A stretch of DNA of 64,000 bases from Gnetum montanum (taxonomy: Eukaryota > Streptophyta > Gnetopsida > Gnetales > Gnetaceae), in assembly GCA_015680685.1 (NCBI GenBank), contig MNCI01005244.1, positions 266,714 to 330,713 of the forward strand, in the 5' to 3' direction. Under the pieces are notes generated by a model, which was given only the letters and a program-made list of their open reading frames with translations, searched no databases and had not been told where the DNA came from. Of this stretch, positions 56,835 to 64,000 are shown piece by piece (positions within the stretch are counted from its first letter, which is position 1; the number at the start of each line of letters is the position of its first letter). A program made the position numbers and the translations under genes.

Positions 56835-57721
56835 TGATGAATCATGGTTTGCCAAACCCCAATATCAGGTACATGATATCGAGTGAATGATATCATAGCC
56901 TGGATATGATATCATATACATGATATCGTGATTCCTATGTTAGCCTATAAATATAGCACTCAAGAACATGGGGAAGAGAATGGTTAATCATTAAAGTCTT
57001 GAGTCTTTTGGGGTTGAGTTTGTTGTCAGTTTTTAATTAGTTTTTAGTTCTTTTCCCAAGTGCATGCTCGTAGTGTGATGCTTGTAATTGTATGGAACTA
57101 TATGGAACCATTGTTTAACTATGATGCACTTGGACACACACATGATTGACAATAACGATCAATATTACTCCATCATTACAACATTCACTTAGCTTTTAAT
57201 TATTTTAATTGTTAATTATTTATTGTTGTTTCCTTAGTTAACATTTCTTTTATTTTCATTTACTGTTCCTTTCATTAACGTGGAATGAGTACACCTTAAT
57301 CATGGAGATTTAAGCATAGCTACATGGTAACCCAATAGCATATCAAATAGTGTTTCGAGTGATGTGTTCATGGAAATCCTAGAAGTAGTACATCAAGTCT
57401 AAGATGTATACGAATGATTAAGGACAGATGCTCATCACACTTAGGCTAGCTTAGATTTTATTGCTTATTACTTATTAGCTTAATTATTTACTTCTCATTG
57501 TCCTTAGGAGTAGCATAGTCATAGAAACCATATCATACACCTCACTCTAGAATAAACCATACGTGACAAAGCAAGTACTAGTCCAGGTGGGAAGACAACG
57601 AACTACAATCAATGTATAACTGTCTAGGTGCTAGAACTAGTTTGTCCACGAAGTTCAATCGGATCATATGTATAAACTCATATTCGTATGGTGGAGTGTA
57701 GGGGTACCTTGCCGCTCATCA
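56835..57721 (+). repeat. D 3' LTR
   Basis: 887 bp, TGATGAATC to GCTCATCA. U3 array of GATATC units (about 56865-56935), TATAAATA at about 56947. The end, GTGTAGGGGTACCTTGCCGC, resembles the window-start LTR and the A LTR read in reverse. The preceding GTTGGGATA is a weak purine tract. Confidence 0.9.
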
Positions 57722-59194
57722 CCATCCCATGAAACCCAAGGCAAAATTTCATTGTAAATGTGAAGTTTGTAACCCATAAGAGGAAATCTCACATATTTCA
57801 TACTTTTGGAATTGAAAAATGCCTCATAAGTGGTCAAATCCTCGTTCCCTAGGTGAAAATAGCCATCTAGTGTCTATATTTGGGCTTTGGAGTGCAGGGG
57901 GTGGGGGAGAGTGGTCAAAAATGCCTTTTGGAATACTAAAAATGGTAGCTTGTTACACTGTATGGGGGGTGTGCACTTTTCTACACTAGAAAACCCCTCT
58001 AAGGGGGTAAGCTAGCATAGAGACATCAAAGACAATGTGGAGGAGTGTAGGAGGATGGATCTCACCTATCCCCAATGTGGAAAGTGGGGTAACTTAGCCT
58101 AGAGGGATTTGACTTTCATCCCTAACAGTGATCTCTTATCCCCTTGAATGTTGACACCTCCTCCTGAACCTAGAAGTAACATGGCCAAGATTTGAACATC
58201 ATGTCAACTCTAGCAAAGATCTTGTAAAGCTGCATGGAAGGTGGAAGACCCAGCATGGAAGGGGTAAAGCCAACATAGAAGGTTCATCCTCATTACTATT
58301 TCTAGTAAATGAAATGGCTAAGGGGATATGACACTTTGTATATATGATAACCCCCCAAATTTTGGCACCTGCCCAACCTAAAATGTAGCCAAATTATAGC
58401 CAATTTGTAGCAAAAATTAAGGCCAAAACTCTATATAAACCAACCCCAAATACCATTTTGAGGTTCCACCCCTAGAGAATTTGCATACTTTGGTGTTCAA
58501 AATCTTAGAGCTCTTACTTCCTAGTAGAAACAAAGCTTCTTGGGGCTTGCCAATGTAGAACCATTGATGCCTTCTAGCATAGAACCATTAAGGGCCTACT
58601 AGCATAGAATCATTGGGGGCCTGCTAGCATAGAACCATTGTAGCCTTGTTATCCCTATTACCCCATTGGGATTTGTGAGCCTAGAGTACCAATGTTACCT
58701 CCTTGAGATCCCCAAATCTCATAGTAGAGTACCTTGTCCACTCCAATCCTTCACATTTCTTGACCCCAATAATAGCCAAATTTGTAGATCTTGAGTAGCA
58801 ATAGAGAAGGTTCAAAAGCATTGAAAGTGGCTAAGCATCCAGATCATGCTAAAAATTCTATATTCTTCAATGGACATGGAACCCCCATCCAATTGAACCC
58901 CCTTGTGCTCTCCTATGGGCACTTTTGTACGCATCTCTAAACTCATTCTTTATTCAATTAATAAATTTTATAGTTTATTTTGTGTGAAATTTATACTTGT
59001 TTTTGGTTTTAAGATCTATAATTTTTTACATTTTTAGAATCTCATTTTGAACCTCCCTAAGTCCCTGGGTAATCTACCAAATTTTCTAGGACATTTTATA
59101 TCCCATTTTTTCTTAAAGGCCTTGGGGATTTGAGGTTAAAGTTGTTGCACTAGGATTTTTGGTTTTCCAATGATTGAATTTTTTAGTCACTACA
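57722..59194 (+). repeat. 3' LTR of G, right piece
   Basis: Matches 42045-43375. The minisatellite near 58545-58645 has four units (CTAGCATAGAACCATT type) against three in the 5' LTR, and a region near 57895-58010 has extra G-rich sequence absent from the partner. Ends TCACTACA at 59194. Confidence 0.9.
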
Positions 59195-60513
59195 GATGAT
59201 CTTCTCTATTCACATTCCCCATAAATGCACATGAATTTATTTTAGAAACTTCCTCAATTTTTCAATGATTAGGATCATCTCTTTGAAGAGCTTGGCTTGA
59301 TGTCTCTTCTATCTCCAAGGTTTGTACATCCTTACCTTTGGGGTATAACCATTATTTGTGTTCTCACTATCCACATTTAAAGCATTGAATCTTAGATGAG
59401 TTACTTCATTGACCCTTGTCTCATTTTCCTTGGCCCTTCTTAGCCTTGTCCTTCTCATTGTCATTTTCTTGCTTCTTATCTTGGCTACTCCATTTTTCTT
59501 TAGATTTTGATTTAAATTCCTTTTTATATTTTAAACAAAATTTATTTTTAGATTTCAATCCCTTATCCTTCGTATTTTAATTTGTTTTCTTGTACTCCTA
59601 AATCCACTGAGTTTATTCTAAGCTTTAAGTGTCAAATCATAATCCTCACCAATAAAGAATTAGTGCTCATTAAATATCACCTCCTACTAATAAGCAATAT
59701 TAAGGCCTTTAAGAAAGACTAAAGCCTATTCCTATTTCTCTCAATAAATATTAGATTGTGGAAAAAATCATAAAATTCAATATAGGATTTCTTAACATCC
59801 TTATCTTCCTATATAAGGAATTTAAACTTCATAATAGTCTATTACCTTTACTTAGATAAGTCAATTTTTTATTTCAAGTAGTACTTCATCAAATATCAAT
59901 ATTTGATAGGTTGTCCATTTTTCTTTTTATAGCTTTGATATTCTTTTATCCACTAATTTGAAGCCATTCTTTCTAAGATGCATTTAGAAATTGGTAACCT
60001 CGAATGATTTAGCACCTCCTCAAGCTAAAAATTCTTGTCAAGTACTTTTAGCTAGTTTGAAAAGGCATTGGCACCATCTACATCACTAAAAGCCTTCAAA
60101 TCCATCATAAAAAAAAGTCTTGTAGCATTTCTAAAATCTATAGAAAATTTTTCTTTATCTTCATTATCTAATTTTCCATGCAAAGAAGATGTCTTAGATA
60201 GATACCTTAGAGTTCTGAGATGAGGACATAGATCCCTTTCCCTTGGAACCTTGAGCTAATGGGTTCTTGCACTTACATAGCTAGAATGCCTTTTCTCCTC
60301 ATATTTTCTTCATTTTCCAAGCTAAGAAAATTATTTATTATTTTTTGAATGGTCCTGGTCATCACCATTATGAGTTGGAATATGGATGAAACTTATATTT
60401 CAATCCACCATAGCACTCATTTCATCTATTCATTCAATCATTAGTTGAAAAGTAGATTTCATGCTCTCCATATATTGGTTTAGGGCTTTGGTATTTTTCT
60501 TCTTAAGAGCCAT
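59195..60513 (-). pseudogene. H gag and start of retropepsin
   Basis: ATG at 60513: MALKKKNTKALNQYMESMKS, TFQLMIE. The middle is heavily broken. The Lys/Glu/Asp-rich part (59515-59400) leads to a zinc-knuckle start, CFKCG (about 59380). NSCAFMGNVNREDH ends at 59195, where G interrupts. Placing 42003 after it gives LVMKLLFRI-SRCLISGKW, the expected protease continuation. Stops are numerous. Confidence 0.7.
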
Positions 60514-60562
60514 TTGAAATAGATCTAAATTCCATGACCAAACTTCAAACACAAATAATCAT

Positions 60563-60577
60563 AGTCTTTGATACCAA
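60563..60577 (-). other. H primer-binding site (initiator tRNA-Met type)
   Basis: Minus strand TTGGTATCAAAGACT, against the usual TGGTATCAGAGC. Initiator-Met sites are common in chromoviruses and Ty1/copia; the protease points to chromovirus. The distance to the gag ATG is about 50 bp. Confidence 0.72.
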
Positions 60578-60578
60578 T

Positions 60579-61279
60579 CTTAGGGTAGGGTCACTTTAAT
60601 TTGATTAACCCTTTAAAATATATCAAATTTATATTGTTTAAAAATAATTAATTTATTAGAAAACAAGAAAACTAGATATCATTTCTTAATTCTAAAAGAA
60701 TATTATAAAATATAATGCAATCATAATCCCATAGAACACACAAAAACACCCTCAATGATATTGCAAAGCAGGAGGCTCTAAAATCATACATGATCAACCT
60801 TAATGTAAAGTATAATCAATCCTCAGATCTCTTCTACATACATACATAGGATCAAGACCCATACATAATGGTCAAATTCACACCAACATGGTCAACCATA
60901 TAATTTCCTTATAACATTAAAAAAAATCAATATTTATTATAAAACAGAGCTACTACATAGCTAACACTTTAGAAAAATCTTTCCCATGCTTAACTCAAAG
61001 ATTCATTGTTGCTTTCCATCTTGAACATGCTACCTTAGAAAGTTTACCACTCAAAATATATGTTTCTCTATAAATTATAGTTTGTGAACAAGATATCTCT
61101 AGGCTTGATAAGATGTTTATACTAGAGATAAGACGTCTTCCTCAGTTGCAAGACATCATCGATGAGACATCTCCTTCCAAGCCAAGATGTCTTTGCATCA
61201 GCAAATAGAATATCTTCTAGAATGATAGAACATGTCCTATCAAAAATGTAGCTCATTGCCAAGATGTCTCCTTGATGTT
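60579..61279 (-). repeat. LTR of H, part
   Basis: Sequence to the right of the H primer site, at least 0.7 kb, until J interrupts. It contains repeated AAGATGTCT/AGACATCT motifs (61105-61275), which are U3-type repeats on the minus strand. No partner LTR is in the window, so the ends are not confirmed. Confidence 0.6.
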
Positions 61280-62140
61280 TGATGAGTGGTGAGGTACCCC
61301 TACATACAACCATATGAATCACAAGCATTCATGCATGATTTGGTCAAACTTTACAGACCTTAAGTTCTTAAGTATACCAATTTCAAGGAAGTAAAATCTA
61401 ATTGGAATGATCGTTGTCTTCTTAGCTCCACTTGTAAGGTACAAGTATATGGTTAAGTGCAACTAAGGTATATGATTTTTATCATTTTATATTTTATAAT
61501 TTTAATCATCTAGAACAAGAATGAAAGGTAGAGGAATTTAATATCTAACTAATTTGCTATCCAAGTAGCCCAACACAAGTACCCATTCCCACTCTTCGGA
61601 CACATCTTAAATGTAGATAGTATTGTTGGGTTACTAAACATTAAACATTTTAGGATTACCAAGTGTTACATGTATGCTTGAAGTGGTCATGCTTGTGTTC
61701 ATTAACAACTAAAAATTAATTACTTAATTAACATGCATTAAAGTTCATAAAAAATAAATGCATTAAGGAAAAAATCAATCTATTCTCAATGCTGCAAGGA
61801 TGATCAAAAGGGCTTGTATTTATTTTTGTCACACTATTATGCTTAGGTACATTAGTGCTTAAATAAAGGTCCACACACACTCAGACTTTTGTTGTGGGCA
61901 CTTAGAAATATTCTAACTTTGGAATGGCTAAACTGCAAGAAGTTCATTACTTTATGAAAAAACTGATATTGAAATCATAAGCCCAAGCACTATATTTCTA
62001 GGCTAGATATATCCCATGATATCTGATATTTAACATCACATCTTGGTTATCTAATATCAAGGCTATGATATAAGGTATCTAATATCAATGCTCTAATATC
62101 ACATATCCAATATCGAAGCATGTCAAAACATGATTCATCA
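61280..62140 (-). repeat. 3' LTR of J
   Basis: 861 bp, TGATGAGTGGTGAGGTACCC to GATTCATCA. The first part is very close to the B LTR (ATGAATCACAAGCATTCATG). U3 on the minus strand has GATATC/AATATC units (about 62010-62120), as in A and D, rather than the GACGAGGCC units of B. Flanking five bases on the left: ATGTT. Confidence 0.88.
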
Positions 62141-64000
62141 TATACCCATGACTGAATGAAAACTTGTCCTCAAGTGAACAAGAGGAGGAACAAGTTCCTT
62201 ATAAAATATTAGGTAGTTATGGGATTATTAACTAACATGTAGACTTGAATTAGATAGAATAGAAAACTTCTAAGTGCTTGAGTGTACAGTTTATAATCAT
62301 TTTACAAAATTTGGTGTTCATGATAAGAGAAGTGAGCACCCTAGGTAAAACTGACATCCAACTCCTTTGGCAGCTGAAGAACAAGGAAGAAGATTCAATG
62401 ATCATGAATAGTCGTTGTCACATGGTGTTTCTACTTGCTTAACCTTTAATGAAAATAGTTCTACTTCTAGTCCACACTTCCCACTACAATCACAACAAAA
62501 TCACAAATTAGTATGTAATGTATAACATATAACTTTGAAGTATCTTGTCTTGTCGATGGTTACACTTGGCTGAGTTGTGATGGTGGATTGATTTTGTTAA
62601 GAATATTAGTGGGAAAGTTGAAAAATAGGTGAAATGAATAAGTTTTTCATTATAAAGTTTGAAAAATTCCAAATATAATGAGATACTAAAAGAGGGTTTA
62701 AAAAATTGACAATAAATGAAAAGAGTACTACATTGAAAAATGTTGTGAAGATGTGCATAATTGGATATCATTGATGAGGTATGCAAAAGGATTTGATTGT
62801 GAGGAAGTTAAAGGTAAAGAACTTAAATAACCCAACCAAAAGATATACAAGTGGATCCTCCCCAAAGAACGCAAAGGCCTTTTATTGCTCTTGCATAACT
62901 TCGAACTGAGGAGTCCATGGTCCTTATGGATGATTAATGGTTATGGAGAGTTCATGATAAAAATATTGGAAGAAACTACCTAATAATTTTGATACATCAA
63001 TCTAGGAAATTAAATAAGAACATGAAACTAGTAGTGAGGTTAGACATGGAAAACATAGGTGGAAGAAAGAGAGAGTGGAATGAAGTTCCTGATTAAGGTC
63101 ACATGAAGTCCCTTATGAATTTTATGGTTAAATGACTTGATAAGATTCATCCTTAGTCTAGACCAAAGCTAACCATGTTTAGTGACATTGCATCACCATT
63201 CCAAGACTAGTCCACACCCATGAGACACAAGACTGCTCACAAAAAATAACCATAATTGCTTATTAGAGAAGAAAAGAGAAGTAGGGAGTGAGGAAGAGCC
63301 TTAGTTAGAGGAGACCTTCAGGCATGGGTAACATGTCTTTCTAGTCCCATAACTAGTGCTTGTAGCCCATTTATTTTGTCTAAGGGGTGTGCTTTAAATT
63401 TCCATTGTAGTTTTTTTTATATGATGATGGGAACCACACCATGCAAAGACTTATTTAACTTCATTTTATTGGTTGACATGGAACAATATGAAATCCATGA
63501 AAACACACATGCATCTAAGTAAGCCAACAGGTACAAAGAATATCGAATCCCATTGAAGTCACACCCTATTCAGGCCTTTAAATCCTTTATAGATCTAGAA
63601 ACTACCAAAGTCACAAGTTCGTTAAAGTTTTAAAGTTTTATTAATGAATAAGAGATTGCACACTTCCAGAACAAGGAAAACCATAGAGTTTGTGCATCGG
63701 TGGCTATTGTGGACTCATTGCCTATTGCATGAAAAAGAAGAAAAAATGTCCTAATTATTAGTAATAAAATTCAAAGCTAAAATATAGACACCAACAATCA
63801 AATAACCAAATTGCACATGCTGACATCAATCAAACCACACTATAGCCAAGTGGCAATTTTTAAAACATAATAATAAGAAAATCACATTCAAATAAAGGAA
63901 AATATATAAGAAATTATAAAATAGTTAAGAAAAAAATGTACTAATGATGTTGTTAAAAAAAATTTGAAAGATTAATAACGTAGAAAACAAAATGTGTAAC
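62141..64000 (-). other. J internal non-coding region
   Basis: No gene recognised. Blocks shared with B: GGTTACACTTGGCTGAGTTG (62559-62578, B at 8037), AGTGCTTGTAGCCC (63356), TGGGAACCACACCATGC (63429), GAAGTCACACCC (63556). This is the spacer that separates integrase from ORF3 in B. It runs to the window end. Confidence 0.75.

Larger units (their letters stand above)
53325..57721 (+). mobile_element. Element D: Athila-like element with only ORF3 left
   Basis: 4,397 bp inserted in the 3' LTR of G. Termini TGATGAATC and GCTCATCA, flanks CCATT/CCATC, and an intact-length 3' LTR (56835-57721) show real retrotransposition. The 5' LTR matches the 3' LTR only for about 186 bp and lacks its R-U5 part. 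There is no primer site, gag or pol. The remaining body is a promoter-like module and ORF3. Either a full copy lost about 8 kb by one deletion, or a deleted template moved in trans. Confidence 0.87.
42004..59194 (+). mobile_element. Element G: Tat/Ogre-like gag-protease element without RT or integrase
   Basis: 17.2 kb including D; about 12.8 kb alone. LTRs: 42004-43375 and 53281-53324 plus 57722-59194. Flanks GATGG (41999-42003) and GATGA (59195-59199) match in four of five bases. Order: LTR, primer site, leader with structured repeats, gag, protease, then about 5.4 kb without coding sequence, purine-rich AAAGAGGAGCTAA, LTR. No RT, RNase H or integrase motif was found between 47.9 and 53.3 kb. 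The host frame in H continues across it. Confidence 0.88.
61280..64000 (-). mobile_element. Element J: Athila-like, left part only
   Basis: 3' LTR at 61280-62140 followed on the right by TATACCCATGACTGAATGAA, the minus-strand purine-tract context also seen next to the LTRs of A and B. Then spacer sequence shared with A and B. ORF3 is absent: the LTR-proximal tail lies directly beside the acceptor-like GTGATTGTAG at 62484. Pol and gag would lie beyond the window. Confidence 0.85.

Noticed and set aside
62508-62786. 92-codon minus-strand frame in J
   Set aside because: AT-rich, lies in the spacer before the acceptor site, and shows no similarity to ORF3 or to the matching spacer in B.

Overview
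The window is intergenic heterochromatin of a seed plant, probably one with a large, repeat-rich genome. I recognise no host gene, rRNA, tRNA or CRISPR array. Almost every base belongs to LTR retrotransposons nested in one another, plus one LINE. The plant assignment rests on Athila-type Ty3/gypsy elements with a tRNA-Asp-type primer site, Tat/Ogre-like gag-protease genes, a chromovirus-type protease, and an RTE-clade LINE. Species cannot be read from the sequence. The element letters below are mine. || Left block (1-38.45 kb). Element F (Athila-like, + strand, 196-3182 and 37987-38450) is the outermost host. Element C (Athila-like, +, 3183-37986) sits in the RNase H/integrase junction of F. 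C is itself split three times: element B (-, 3937-17291, TSD ATTGG on both sides) in its 5' LTR; element A (-, 20985-27112) in its integrase; and an RTE LINE (-, about 27522-31725) further along the same integrase gene. The LINE carries its own insert of about 1.07 kb. Removing A restores the integrase frame of C, and removing C joins the pol halves of F. || Right block (38.45-64 kb). Element H (chromovirus-like, -) is the host. Its gag is at 59195-60513 and its protease continues at 41629-42003, separated by element G (Tat/Ogre-like, +, 42004-59194). G contains element D (+, 53325-57721) in its 3' LTR. Element I (Tat-like, -, 38455-41628) interrupts the H protease on the left, and element J (Athila-like, -, from 61280 past the window end) interrupts the H LTR on the right. 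An abrupt junction near 38450 joins F to I. || How the parts work. Full elements read LTR, primer site, gag, protease, RT-RNase H, integrase, third gene, LTR. Several copies are incomplete in an ordered way. A and G keep gag and protease but lack RT, RNase H and integrase. D keeps only the third gene. J lacks the third gene. Such copies could move only with enzymes supplied by others. || Most notable: three elements (B, C, D) carry a related third gene of about 800-930 codons downstream of integrase. In each, a TATA box lies about 440-520 bp upstream, next to short motifs that match the same element's own LTR. In B and D the ATG directly follows a good 3' splice-acceptor sequence. This looks like a separate internal promoter module that tracks the LTR of each family. 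Most coding remnants carry stops that are one C-to-T or G-to-A change from a sense codon, mainly TAG or TAA at Gln positions, as expected from methylated-cytosine decay.
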